Positions 8,126-16,663 of a DNA stretch of 19,611 nucleotides are shown piece by piece (position 1 is the first letter of the stretch; each line of letters opens with the position of its first letter). The notes below the pieces were generated by a model, which worked only from the letters and a program-made list of their open reading frames with translations, did no database searches and had not been told where the DNA came from. The translations under genes and the position numbers were made by a program. Location of the stretch: contig CAJUOP010000027.1 in the NCBI GenBank assembly GCA_910588465.1, forward strand, positions 1 through 19,611. Direction: 5' to 3'. The stretch is from an uncultured Christensenellaceae bacterium (lineage in GTDB: Bacteria; Bacillota; Clostridia; Christensenellales; Borkfalkiaceae).

Positions 8126-10186
8126 TTATTTTAATCCGACTACGCAAAGCGAGTCGATAAATACGTTTTTCGGCTCGCCGCCGATGACGAGCGTAAATTG
8201 AAGCATGTGACTCATGGCATACTCCACGGTTGCCGACATATCTTGAAAACGGGCGAAATCGAAGGTAACGCGCATCCAGGTGTTCTTCTCTACCGTAATC
8301 GTTTGGAGTGTTGCAGCGGCGTTCCAGTTGTCCGCAATCAGCCACATGGTCACGGTAATTTCCTTATCCGTATACATCCAGAATTCGACTTGCGTGCTTC
8401 CCGCGATCGAATACAGATTTTGCCCGTTCATCGGATAATTCATGTCGATAAACCGCAGTTCGCTCGTATACTTTCCTTCGGAAGCGTTGTATTTTAAATC
8501 GAGCTGTCCCGAATAATTCCCCTCTTTCCGCACGATACCCGAAGGCTTGTAATTGGAATAGGCGGGCACGGTACCCTTTTCGAAATCCTGAATCATAATG
8601 CGATCGTACTGCTTCACGCGATAGCCGAACGGCGCCTTGTTCCCCTCCTTCAGCCATACGTACTTGGGGCGTCCTCCGTTTCCGATCATGGAAGTTACGT
8701 CGATTTCGGAGTTGCGCCCGTAAGGAACGTAGTCGATTCCGTTCAGAGAAACGGTATAGCCCTCCACGTTAAAACGTACCGTCTTTTTCTCGGAAACGTA
8801 ATCTTCGGTAATCAGATTCGCGGAGACCATCGTTTCGGCGGATTCGACGATCGTAAACGAAATGATTTTTTCCGCCGCTTTGCGGTAAAGGCTCTCCTCC
8901 ACGGTTACCTTCATCCGATAGCTTCCCTTGGCGGAAGGAGCGGTATCCGTCCATTCGTCGCTTTGTCCCTGTGCGAATCTGCACACCGTATTCGGAATGT
9001 ATTCCCCGAGCACGGGAGTGTGCGGTAGAGAATCGTATACAAAGCTCTGCCCGTCGGCACAGACGATTTCCGTTTCCGCTTTCACGATTTTGTTTTCGTT
9101 GAGCTTGGCGATCTCCGCCGAGAGCGATTTGATTTTTTCGTCCAGTCTCGTCCAGGGAACGAAGTCCACCCCTTCGGTGACCTGAGCGCCGTCGTCCGTA
9201 TAAAATTTATTGTAATATTTCTTCCACGGATCGCCCTTATTCTTCCAGGTCATAAATTCTTCTTTGGAAGTATAAGCCATATCGCAGAAGCCGATATTTC
9301 CGATGTTCTCCACCTCGGCGGGATAGGTATACGCGTTGTACAGCATCATGCCCATGCCGCCTTTGGCGTTTTTAACCACGTTCCAGCAACCTTCCAAACT
9401 GCCGATCGCGTCGTCCTCGGTTACCCTGCCGCGGTAATTCATCACCATGGGCACCGCCCAATAGTTCTTATCCTGTCCTTCGAACATTTCCGTCATGGTG
9501 TCCCAAATATCGTTCCAGTAATCTCCGAACGCGCCGTAAATGTCGAAGCCGATATCGGTGATATATTCGCCGCCCTCGCGGGTAAGCCGATCTTTTCCCG
9601 CGCCGATGTCGTATTCGGTGCTGATCCCCGCCGCCGAGAACACGACCATAAACCGTTTGTCGGGGAACGTCGTACGGAAAGCTTTGCTCGCTTCGTAAAG
9701 CTCCGTAAGCGGTATGCCGAGCAGCAGCGGCTCGTCTACGTAATAGCCGAGAAACGCATCGTAATAGCTCTTGGAGCGAAGTGTTTCCTTCATCTGATGC
9801 AAGCGCACGTAAATGTCCTTATGCACCGCATACCCCGCCGAACCATTCCACAGCTGCGTGGAATCGAACAGAAAGAACCGCTTTCCCGCCTCGTAAATTT
9901 TGGTGCAATATTCGTCGAATTGCTTTTCGTCGGGAATTTCGTGCCGTCCCATCAGAAACACGTTATATTCGTCACCGTCGATCGCGTCCTGAAACTTGAT
10001 CTGATTTTTTACACTGTCGAGCACGGGCGTAAGATGGTACATTCCCATCATCATGCGATTGTCCGTAAATTCGTTCGCAGACGACTGTTTGGGCGGTTCC
10101 TCGGAAGTGCTTCCGCAAGCCGAACTCGCAATACAAGTAACAAGCATCAGTACGGCGGCGATTGCCGCAATCAGTTTTTTGCGCAT
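8126..10186 (-). CDS. Lipoprotein putative glycosidase with Ig-like and binding modules
   Basis: A 686-aa predicted lipoprotein (lipobox SSAC, Cys24). After a short linker, residues about 45-305 form a TIM-barrel-like domain paralogous to the 295-aa neighbour, with GYYVDEPLL (147-155; Asp151-Glu152), GFDIYG (213-218), VMNYRGR (248-254) and ENIGNIGF (293-300). A helical stretch follows (about 347-368), then an Ig/MBG-like module (about 377-450, with TAPSAKGSY), a small beta-rich segment (about 455-525), and a C-terminal jelly-roll-like module (about 530-685) opening with QDFEKG and containing VEFWMY and a closing VFIDSL, resembling the binding modules of the other two large lipoproteins. A GGAGG site precedes the ATG, only 1 nt after the stop of the 945-aa gene. 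I infer an extracellular, membrane-anchored hydrolase; substrate and family unknown. Confidence 0.75.
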   Translation of the reverse strand: MRKKLIAAIAAVLMLVTCIASSACGSTSEEPPKQSSANEFTDNRMMMGMYHLTPVLDSVKNQIKFQDAIDGDEYNVFLMGRHEIPDEKQFDEYCTKIYEAGKRFFLFDSTQLWNGSAGYAVHKDIYVRLHQMKETLRSKSYYDAFLGYYVDEPLLLGIPLTELYEASKAFRTTFPDKRFMVVFSAAGISTEYDIGAGKDRLTREGGEYITDIGFDIYGAFGDYWNDIWDTMTEMFEGQDKNYWAVPMVMNYRGRVTEDDAIGSLEGCWNVVKNAKGGMGMMLYNAYTYPAEVENIGNIGFCDMAYTSKEEFMTWKNKGDPWKKYYNKFYTDDGAQVTEGVDFVPWTRLDEKIKSLSAEIAKLNENKIVKAETEIVCADGQSFVYDSLPHTPVLGEYIPNTVCRFAQGQSDEWTDTAPSAKGSYRMKVTVEESLYRKAAEKIISFTIVESAETMVSANLITEDYVSEKKTVRFNVEGYTVSLNGIDYVPYGRNSEIDVTSMIGNGGRPKYVWLKEGNKAPFGYRVKQYDRIMIQDFEKGTVPAYSNYKPSGIVRKEGNYSGQLDLKYNASEGKYTSELRFIDMNYPMNGQNLYSIAGSTQVEFWMYTDKEITVTMWLIADNWNAAATLQTITVEKNTWMRVTFDFARFQDMSATVEYAMSHMLQFTLVIGGEPKNVFIDSLCVVGLK

Positions 10187-10187
10187 T

Positions 10188-13025
10188 TTAAACCTCCACC
10201 CTGAAATTATCCAAATAGATATTGATTCCGCCGTTGATATCGCGATAGCCCCTGCTGTCCACCAGATAGAAGCCGGTGATCAGCCTCGTGTCGAGTTCCG
10301 TCCACATCTGTCCGCCGAGCGACAGCGTGGAACCGCCGAAAATATATCCGCCCAGCACGCTTTCGTAATCTGCGCGTTCCACCGTAATCGTCGCCCACCG
10401 ATTGGACTTGATCCGTTGATTCAAGCTCCCCTGATGCAACGGCGTCTGTCCCTGGTTGTTCCAGTTGAAGTAAAGTACCTTCCCGAGATTGAAGCTACGA
10501 TCCTGGGTATCCTCGATGTAAATATCGAAGCTGAAAGACTTTGTCAAAGAAATATTTTGCAAAAGATTTACTTCCGTCAGATAAAACATAGGTTCGCGCG
10601 CCTTTCCGCCGTTTCTCGTTTCGTCGGTGACTTCGATCTTCGCCTTTTTCGTCGTGTTCCCGCCGACGTCCTCTTCCGAAAGCACGGTTTGGTTCACCCA
10701 GCCGTAATAATAGAACGTACTGCGGACGACGGAAACGTCTCCGTCCTCGAAATCGTAAGCGACGCCGTTTTTTCCCGCCTCGAACACGCCGAGTTTGAGA
10801 GCATACGTCGCAAACTCTTTGGTTTCGGGATCTTGCGCATAGAAAGAAACGGTATAAAGCCCCTTTTTTGCGGGCGTAAACGTCATGCCGTCCGTTTCGA
10901 TTTTTTTGCCTTTTTCGTCCGTTACCGTAAGGGAATAGCGGACGTCGGTTTCAACCGCCACCGAACCTTTGTTCCAAAGCTCGGGTTTGAAAGCGGACGC
11001 GTCGTAAACCGTTCCCGCAACCCCGTAAGGCATTACCGCGTCCTTCGCGTCGATTTCGGGATTAAATTCCAATTGCGGTCTCACAAAGAATTTTTTTACG
11101 ACGGAATTGGTGATGCCGTCTTTTTCGTAATACAGTTCCGCCGTATGCCACCCTTCCCGCATGGGAACGAAAACATTCTCCTCTACGGGGACGTCCGCGC
11201 CGTTGGAATCTTTCACCCAATTCACGGTCGCCCTCCCTGAAAGTTCCTCGCCGCCGTGCTCGTACACGCGGGTATCGAGCGTATACCGTCCGTTCAGAGC
11301 AAACCGCACGCCCTCGCCCGTCGCCGCGTTGAAATCCGTTTCCGTTACCGAAGCGGAAAAGTCGACCTCCTCGGCATCGCCGCTGCGATAAACGCGCAAA
11401 TCGTCAAAGTACAAGGATGCGGTGATCCGTTCGGAAGCATCGTTCGCACCGTACACGGTAAACTCGTTTTCGCTCCAACGGAAGCCGGAAGAAAATTCAT
11501 CCGCAGAAAATACGACGCGACTCCACGTCTCGGACGATAATCGCTGCCGATTGAGCATGTTGCCCGAGCTGACCAGATACAAGTCGCTCACCGAGCCATT
11601 GTATACCCAAAAACTGATGTATTCGATTCCCGAATCCTTCATATTCACATAAGGGAACATCTTGCCGAAACGAACGGAAGGGAAACTGATTCCGTTGATT
11701 TCGCACATCAGCGAGAACGCGTTCCCGCTTTCCTCGTATTTCGCATGTAATTTCGACTGCGAGAACGAGATTTTCGACGACTCGTCGACCGAGCAAAACA
11801 GTTCCGCGCTCCGATTGGAGGTAAAATCGGAAATAAGCCCGCTTACTCCGTTCGCCCATACGTATTTTTCGTACGTCTCTTCGTTCGTCGTACCCGATTC
11901 CGATTTCCGGATCGTATAGTGCAGCGTATAGCAACCCGCTTTCGTCGGTGTAAAACTTCCGCCGTTCACGGAGACTTCCTCGCCCGATTCGTATTGCACC
12001 TTTATCGTAACCGAGGCGTTTTCGAGCGCTTCTCCGTTCGCGGGATTTTTTAAAACGAGGTCTGGCAGTGCATACGCCGTGCCGAGCGTCGCAAGCTCCG
12101 TGTTCGTTTCCTCTACACTCACGAAACGCATTTGGATTCTCCCCTCGTACTTTCCAACAAAACCGTCCTTTTCGTACCGCGCGGAAAGGATATATTCACC
12201 TGCTTCGGATACCGTGAACGCACGGTTATCGAGCCGAACGGATTCTCCGTCGGGGTCGGTCACCGTAAACGTCGGTTCTTCGCCGTACAACTCGCCGCCG
12301 TCGGCGCCGAGAACGATGAATTTAGGAAGTTCGTAAGCCGCTCCCACTGCGCCGTCGGGCAGTTTTGTAAGCGTTTCATCCGTTTCCCGATCCACCGCAA
12401 TCAGTTCCGTTTCGCCCGCCATGCCCTTTTTGTACAGGCGCACGTCGTCAATGTAAAAATCGTAGGTCATGGGCGCATTGAAATTATCGCCCGTCCCGCA
12501 AAGAATGAATTTGCCGTAAGGCAGGTGGTACATCATATTATTGAAAAAGGCGTTCCCTTTTTCGATTTTCACTTTCGTCCAGATCCGCGGCTGAATCGAC
12601 TCTTTAATGTAATAGCGGTTTAACACGATTGTGCCCTGATAATCCCCGTCGTTCGCCGTGTTGGACAGGCTCACGGGAGCATCGCCGTCGAGATATACCC
12701 AGAAACTCAGATAATCGTATTCCGAAATATCCTTTTCGATTGTGAGATCGGAAAAAGAAAATTTCGGCGTCGGCACGCGGTTGACGGAAATTTTACAGGA
12801 ACCGCTTCCCGTATTTACAAACTGCACGTTTCCGTTTCGGGAGACCGTTACCCCCGCCGACCCCTCGAACAACGTTTCCGCCCCCTCTTGCTCGAATCCG
12901 TTGTTGACAGATACGGGCGCCGCGGGCAGATTCTCGCCGGGATCGGACTGCTCGCAAGCGCCGAAAACAAGACAACCCGCGGTACAAGCGCAAAGCGCCG
13001 CTATCGTAACTGCTCTTTTTTTCAT
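10188..13025 (-). CDS. Surface lipoprotein with three jelly-roll binding modules
   Basis: A 945-aa predicted lipoprotein (lipobox FGAC, Cys24). Three modules resemble galactose-binding-like jelly rolls: about 40-200 (YLSFWVYL at 105-112, YIDDVRLY at 191-198), about 395-548 (YISFWVYN at 469-476, YFDDLRVY at 539-546) and about 752-945 (FSFDIYIED at 831-839, IYLDNFRVEV at the very end). Between them are Ig-like segments with the recurring features VGAAYELP/LGTAYALP (227-234 and 314-321), AGEYILSARYEKDG and GLYTVSFYA (722-730), typical of bacterial surface adhesion or binding proteins. No catalytic motif is visible. I infer a non-enzymatic glycan-binding protein that captures polysaccharide near the ABC binding protein. 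AAAGGAG precedes the start; it lies 40 nt after the binding-protein gene. Substrate unknown. Confidence 0.78.
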   Translation of the reverse strand: MKKRAVTIAALCACTAGCLVFGACEQSDPGENLPAAPVSVNNGFEQEGAETLFEGSAGVTVSRNGNVQFVNTGSGSCKISVNRVPTPKFSFSDLTIEKDISEYDYLSFWVYLDGDAPVSLSNTANDGDYQGTIVLNRYYIKESIQPRIWTKVKIEKGNAFFNNMMYHLPYGKFILCGTGDNFNAPMTYDFYIDDVRLYKKGMAGETELIAVDRETDETLTKLPDGAVGAAYELPKFIVLGADGGELYGEEPTFTVTDPDGESVRLDNRAFTVSEAGEYILSARYEKDGFVGKYEGRIQMRFVSVEETNTELATLGTAYALPDLVLKNPANGEALENASVTIKVQYESGEEVSVNGGSFTPTKAGCYTLHYTIRKSESGTTNEETYEKYVWANGVSGLISDFTSNRSAELFCSVDESSKISFSQSKLHAKYEESGNAFSLMCEINGISFPSVRFGKMFPYVNMKDSGIEYISFWVYNGSVSDLYLVSSGNMLNRQRLSSETWSRVVFSADEFSSGFRWSENEFTVYGANDASERITASLYFDDLRVYRSGDAEEVDFSASVTETDFNAATGEGVRFALNGRYTLDTRVYEHGGEELSGRATVNWVKDSNGADVPVEENVFVPMREGWHTAELYYEKDGITNSVVKKFFVRPQLEFNPEIDAKDAVMPYGVAGTVYDASAFKPELWNKGSVAVETDVRYSLTVTDEKGKKIETDGMTFTPAKKGLYTVSFYAQDPETKEFATYALKLGVFEAGKNGVAYDFEDGDVSVVRSTFYYYGWVNQTVLSEEDVGGNTTKKAKIEVTDETRNGGKAREPMFYLTEVNLLQNISLTKSFSFDIYIEDTQDRSFNLGKVLYFNWNNQGQTPLHQGSLNQRIKSNRWATITVERADYESVLGGYIFGGSTLSLGGQMWTELDTRLITGFYLVDSRGYRDINGGINIYLDNFRVEV

Positions 13026-13065
13026 AGATTTTCTCCTTTCTATTTAATCGAAAACGCCAAGCCGA

Positions 13066-14682
13066 TTAAAAACCCGCTTGCGACAGCATACGGTCCCAAC
13101 AATCGCGGTACGAACCCCAATCGGTATCGTAAACCTGTCTGGGAGTTTTGGATCCGTTGTACAGCACTTCTTCGAATCCGCGCTGATAGTTAATGGAGTT
13201 CCAATACGTAATTAAAAGTCCGCCCTTGTATGCAATGGGAGCCTTGATGTCCTGAATCAGATAGCTCACGCCATCGCGCCCCACAATGTCGTAGCAGGAC
13301 TGCACCAACGTCGAAAACTCGTTCATCGTTTCCTGCGAAGGGTTATACTGAAACGGACTGGTCGCGTTCGAATACTTCGCCATGATCTCCTGCCCTTCGT
13401 CGCTCGCGTAGAAAAGAAGGAATTGCTTCGCCGCATCGATATTGTTCGAATATGCGGGGATTACCGCCCGATCCGACACGGACTGCGTAGACGACACGAT
13501 CAGGCGCGCTTCCCGAATCCGTTCGGTAATCGCTTGCGCGGTCGCGGCGTCTTTGCCCGCATAAACGGGCGCTTCCGCTTCCCGCCCTTCGGAAAGAGCG
13601 TCCACGTAATCGATCGCACTGCGAAGCTCGTTTTCCGTAATGTTCAGCTTTACGGCAAGACGGCTCGTAACGGGCGTTTTCATAAAGCGAACGTCTATGT
13701 CGATGCCCTGCTCGCGATAAGAATTCGCCGACTCCTTTTCCAACCAATCGCCCGTGGGAATAAACGCAACTTTCCCGTCAAGGAAGTCGATCTGAGAAAA
13801 CTCGTTGCTGCGGTTCAGCGAATCGGGCGACATATACCCGTTATTTTTATTGATAAAGCGGTTAAGTTCTTCCACGGCGTACAGCTTTCCGTCCTGTTTT
13901 AACGCATTCCAATCGGGAATATAATCCTCCGTCGCGTCCGCGGGTTTCGCCATAAAATAATTGCGGAACTGCTCCGCCCCTTCGTACTGCGCCCACCAAA
14001 CGGGCCAGACGAATTCCCAGTACGCGGCGTTGTTTGCGGAAATCAATCCGCTGATTTTTTGTCCGTTTTCCGTGGTAACCACTTCCCCGTCCGACGAAAG
14101 TCCGCTCTTGATCTGTTTCAGCACGCTTTCAAACTCGTCGGTCGTTCTCGGCAGCGTCTCGATGCCGAACGCGTCGAGCACTTTTTTATTATAAACAAGC
14201 CCGTCTACGGGAGAGATCCAGGGAACGGTATATACTTTTCCTTCGTCGGTAAGCTGCGCCATATACATGCCGCCATTTAAGTGCTCTTTTAAAGTAACGT
14301 CTTTCCCGGGGATTTTCGTTTCGTATAAATCGCTGAGTTCGAGATAAAGATTATCGTATCCGTTCTTATTTTTCTGCGCCGCAATATTGCTGAAAAGCGG
14401 CACCATGGCGAAAAATAAATCGGTCGTGTTCCGTTTTACCGATCCCATTTTGGATACGACCGTGCTTGCAGCGTTGTTGTCGTACGTCGCCGTACATTCA
14501 ATCCCCGTCTTTGCCGTAAACGCATCCATCAACGGCTGGCAGTACGCTCTGCCGTAACCGCCGATCGTCCAGTTGATCTGCAATGCGTCCGTATCTTCGG
14601 AGCCGCATGCGGCAAACGAACCGACGCAAAGCACGGTACATGCGGCGAGCGCAAGTCCTTTTAACAGTCTCTTTTTCTTCAT
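13066..14682 (-). CDS. ABC transporter sugar-binding lipoprotein
   Basis: A 538-aa extracellular solute-binding protein, lipid-anchored through Cys26 (lipobox FAAC after a Lys-rich start). The family-1 sugar-binding pattern is visible: LMDAFTAKTG near 51-60, VPWISPVDGLVYNKKVLDAF (153-172), a Trp-rich patch EFVWPVWWAQY (223-233) that could stack on sugar rings, and DGKVAFIPTGDWL (302-314). At 538 aa it is longer than the usual 410-450, as in binding proteins for larger oligosaccharides. A GGAGG site precedes the ATG. It is third in the operon, 27 nt after the MalG-like permease, whereas in many such operons the binding protein comes first. It should deliver oligosaccharides to the two permeases; the sugar cannot be read from sequence. 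Confidence 0.92.
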   Translation of the reverse strand: MKKKRLLKGLALAACTVLCVGSFAACGSEDTDALQINWTIGGYGRAYCQPLMDAFTAKTGIECTATYDNNAASTVVSKMGSVKRNTTDLFFAMVPLFSNIAAQKNKNGYDNLYLELSDLYETKIPGKDVTLKEHLNGGMYMAQLTDEGKVYTVPWISPVDGLVYNKKVLDAFGIETLPRTTDEFESVLKQIKSGLSSDGEVVTTENGQKISGLISANNAAYWEFVWPVWWAQYEGAEQFRNYFMAKPADATEDYIPDWNALKQDGKLYAVEELNRFINKNNGYMSPDSLNRSNEFSQIDFLDGKVAFIPTGDWLEKESANSYREQGIDIDVRFMKTPVTSRLAVKLNITENELRSAIDYVDALSEGREAEAPVYAGKDAATAQAITERIREARLIVSSTQSVSDRAVIPAYSNNIDAAKQFLLFYASDEGQEIMAKYSNATSPFQYNPSQETMNEFSTLVQSCYDIVGRDGVSYLIQDIKAPIAYKGGLLITYWNSINYQRGFEEVLYNGSKTPRQVYDTDWGSYRDCWDRMLSQAGF

Positions 14683-14709
14683 AATATTTCCTCCATATTA
14701 TTTTTTTAT

Positions 14710-15597
14710 TTAACCCTTTAACCCGCCCGCCACGGTGTTCACCATAATCTTGTTCTGGAACGCCGCATACAGGGCGACAACGGGAATGGTCGCCATAATA
14801 ATGGCGGCATAGTAAAGCGGATAATGCGAACGGATTTCGGGCTGCGACTGGAACAGATACAGCCCCGTTGCAAGCGTGGGAAACTTGGGCAGGAAGAGAA
14901 GTACGGTCATATAATCGTTCCAATACCCGATAAACGAGATAATTCCGAGCGCGAGCGTCATGGGCAGGGACATGGGCAGCATGATCCGAAAATATATCGT
15001 AAAAGGACCGGCGCCGTCCACCTTTGCCGCCTCCGCATAATCGTTCGATACGCCGCGGTAAAACCCGTGAAAGAGTATAATTTGCGACCCCACACCGCCC
15101 AGATAAATAATTAAAAAGAGCGGCGAATCAATCAGTCCGAGGGTATCGTACAGCGCATATTGCTGCGGCAAGGCGCCCACGACGGGAATGATCATAATAA
15201 ATATGCTGAGCGTATAATAAAAACGCGTATACGCCGAACGGTATTTCGCCATAGCGTAAGCCATAATGTTCGACATGAACACATTGAGCAAAGTCGCCCC
15301 CGAAGCGTACCAAATGGTGTTTACAAACATGACAAGCAAATTTGCGTCCCCCACCTTTAACGCCTTAAACGCATTGATATAATTTTCAAAATGCCAGACT
15401 GTGGGTAGCGCAAACGGCTTGTGCAGAAATTCGAGCCGGTCGCGCAGCGACACGATAAACGCCCACCCGAACGCATATAAATACGTAGCCGCATACAGCG
15501 CAAAAATAATGAACACGAAAATAAAGACGATGCGTTCTTTTTTACTCCGCTTTTTCAAACCGAGGTGCAATCCTTTTTTTCGAGCAAATATTTTCAT
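14710..15597 (-). CDS. ABC sugar transporter permease, MalG-like
   Basis: A 295-aa inner-membrane permease of the carbohydrate uptake CUT1 type. About six membrane segments are visible, the first at about 23-51. The EAA loop that contacts the ATPase is at 188-208 (YAEAAKVDGAG...LPMSLP), in the expected cytoplasmic loop before the last segments, and the C-terminus MVNTVAGGLKG is typical of MalG-like proteins. The ATG at 15597 is preceded by GGAGG at slightly long spacing and begins one base after the stop of the MalF-like permease, so the two are probably translationally coupled. No ATPase gene is present in the window, so it presumably uses a shared MsmK/UgpC-type ATPase encoded elsewhere. 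Confidence 0.94.
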   Translation of the reverse strand: MKIFARKKGLHLGLKKRSKKERIVFIFVFIIFALYAATYLYAFGWAFIVSLRDRLEFLHKPFALPTVWHFENYINAFKALKVGDANLLVMFVNTIWYASGATLLNVFMSNIMAYAMAKYRSAYTRFYYTLSIFIMIIPVVGALPQQYALYDTLGLIDSPLFLIIYLGGVGSQIILFHGFYRGVSNDYAEAAKVDGAGPFTIYFRIMLPMSLPMTLALGIISFIGYWNDYMTVLLFLPKFPTLATGLYLFQSQPEIRSHYPLYYAAIIMATIPVVALYAAFQNKIMVNTVAGGLKG

Positions 15598-15598
15598 A

Positions 15599-16549
15599 TC
15601 AGTATTGAACCTCCGGATAAATCTTTTCCGCCAACTTTTTCACGCCGAGCACGATGGGTACTCCCACCAACGTAAATATAAATCCGACGGTGGCGGGATA
15701 GTACGGCGCCGACTGCGCCTGCACTTGCTGGTAGATCCAGAAGGAAAGGCTGTTCGTACCGTATGCGCCCCCCGTTAAAAGCAACAGCGGACCGGAGGCC
15801 ATAAACATGCCCGAAGTCGTGGTAATCAACAGCGTGCTGATCGTCGGCCAGATCATCGGTAAAATAATACCGAACAGTTCCCGTCCCACTCCTACGCCGT
15901 CAAGTTTCGCCGCTTCGATCACTTCCTGCGGAATTCGCTCCATCGCGCCGTTAAACATGACGAGATTCACCGAAAATCCCGTCCAGAGACAGTACACGAG
16001 CACCGCGCCGAGCGCGTAACGTTCGTCCATTAAAAAATTCGGAGACGGCAAACCCGTGAACAACATGTAAATCTGCGGCACGATCCCCTCTATGGAAGGA
16101 TTTAACATAAATTTATACAACGTAGCCAATACGGCGGCGGAAATCAGATTAGGAGCGAAAAAGATAATGCGGTAAAATTTATAGCCCGCGATTTGTTTGT
16201 ATAAGAAATAAGAAAACACGAACGAAAGCGGAAGAATTACCCCGACATTGATAAAAAAATAGAGCAGCGTATTCCGGATGATCATCCCCATATCCACAAG
16301 ACCGCTCGACGTCGTTAAATCCCGCCAAAAATATTGCCAATTCCGAAACGACCATTGAAGTTCGCCGCCGATTTCAAGACGGAACGCGTTCAGCACGGAC
16401 TGAATATTCACAACCAACCAAAAGACCACGAATGAAACGGTAGGAATAAGAAATACTGAAAACACAAAAATGTGTTTTTGCAAATCTTCCTGCTTTATCT
16501 TAAAAAATTTCCGTTTGTCTGTTTTCAAGTTGTCGTTTTTTAAAAACAC
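15599..16549 (-). CDS. ABC sugar transporter permease, MalF-like
   Basis: A 316-aa CUT1 permease, partner of the MalG-like protein. The first membrane segment is at about 27-48, and the EAA loop is at about 212-234 (IEAAKLDGVG...ILPMIWP). The open frame extends to an ATG at 16717, but that extension is AT-rich and unlike the family. It would also run through the divergent regulator's promoter and first codons. I choose the GTG at 16549, preceded by a purine-rich leader with AGAAGGGCGG, which gives a normal length and N-terminus (short charged tail, then membrane segment). A TTG 7 codons further in lacks a ribosome binding site. This is the first gene of the operon and faces the AraC regulator. 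Confidence 0.9.
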   Translation of the reverse strand: MFLKNDNLKTDKRKFFKIKQEDLQKHIFVFSVFLIPTVSFVVFWLVVNIQSVLNAFRLEIGGELQWSFRNWQYFWRDLTTSSGLVDMGMIIRNTLLYFFINVGVILPLSFVFSYFLYKQIAGYKFYRIIFFAPNLISAAVLATLYKFMLNPSIEGIVPQIYMLFTGLPSPNFLMDERYALGAVLVYCLWTGFSVNLVMFNGAMERIPQEVIEAAKLDGVGVGRELFGIILPMIWPTISTLLITTTSGMFMASGPLLLLTGGAYGTNSLSFWIYQQVQAQSAPYYPATVGFIFTLVGVPIVLGVKKLAEKIYPEVQY

Positions 16550-16603
16550 CTTTCCGCCCTTCTTTTCCTTTTCTTTTTTTATTTTCTTACTTTTTAAGTG
16601 AAA

Positions 16604-16636
16604 AATCAATAGACAATCATAAAATGTATGGACAAT
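16604..16636. promoter_or_regulatory. Direct repeat, candidate AraC-type operator
   Basis: Two 14-bp direct repeats, AATCAATAGACAAT at 16604-16617 and AATGTATGGACAAT at 16623-16636, match at 11 of 14 positions with a 19-bp period. Direct repeats about two helical turns apart between an AraC-family gene and its target operon are typical operators for this family. The second copy covers the regulator's own -35 box, suggesting autorepression, while both lie upstream of the operon's GTG start. Confidence 0.5.
16616..16621 (-). promoter_or_regulatory. Weak candidate -10 box for the glycan operon
   Basis: TATGAT on the minus strand differs from TATAAT at one position and lies about 65 nt upstream of the first permease start. 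There is no matching -35 at 16-18 bp, which would fit an activator-dependent promoter, but the box sits within the operator repeats, which complicates the geometry. This is the best of several weak candidates. Confidence 0.22.
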
Positions 16637-16657
16637 TTTAATATCTTTTGTTATAAT
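16629..16657 (+). promoter_or_regulatory. Strong sigma-A promoter of the AraC-family gene
   Basis: TGGACA (16629-16634, one mismatch to TTGACA), a 17-bp spacer, and perfect TATAAT (16652-16657) preceded by TG at 16649-16650, giving an extended -10. The expected transcription start, seven bases after the -10, is about 16664, which is the A of the regulator's ATG. Confidence 0.75.
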
Positions 16658-16663
16658 AAAAAT

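Noticed and set aside
10053..11240. 395-codon plus-strand frame
   Set aside because: Antisense to two lipoprotein genes; Arg-, His- and Phe-rich shadow composition.
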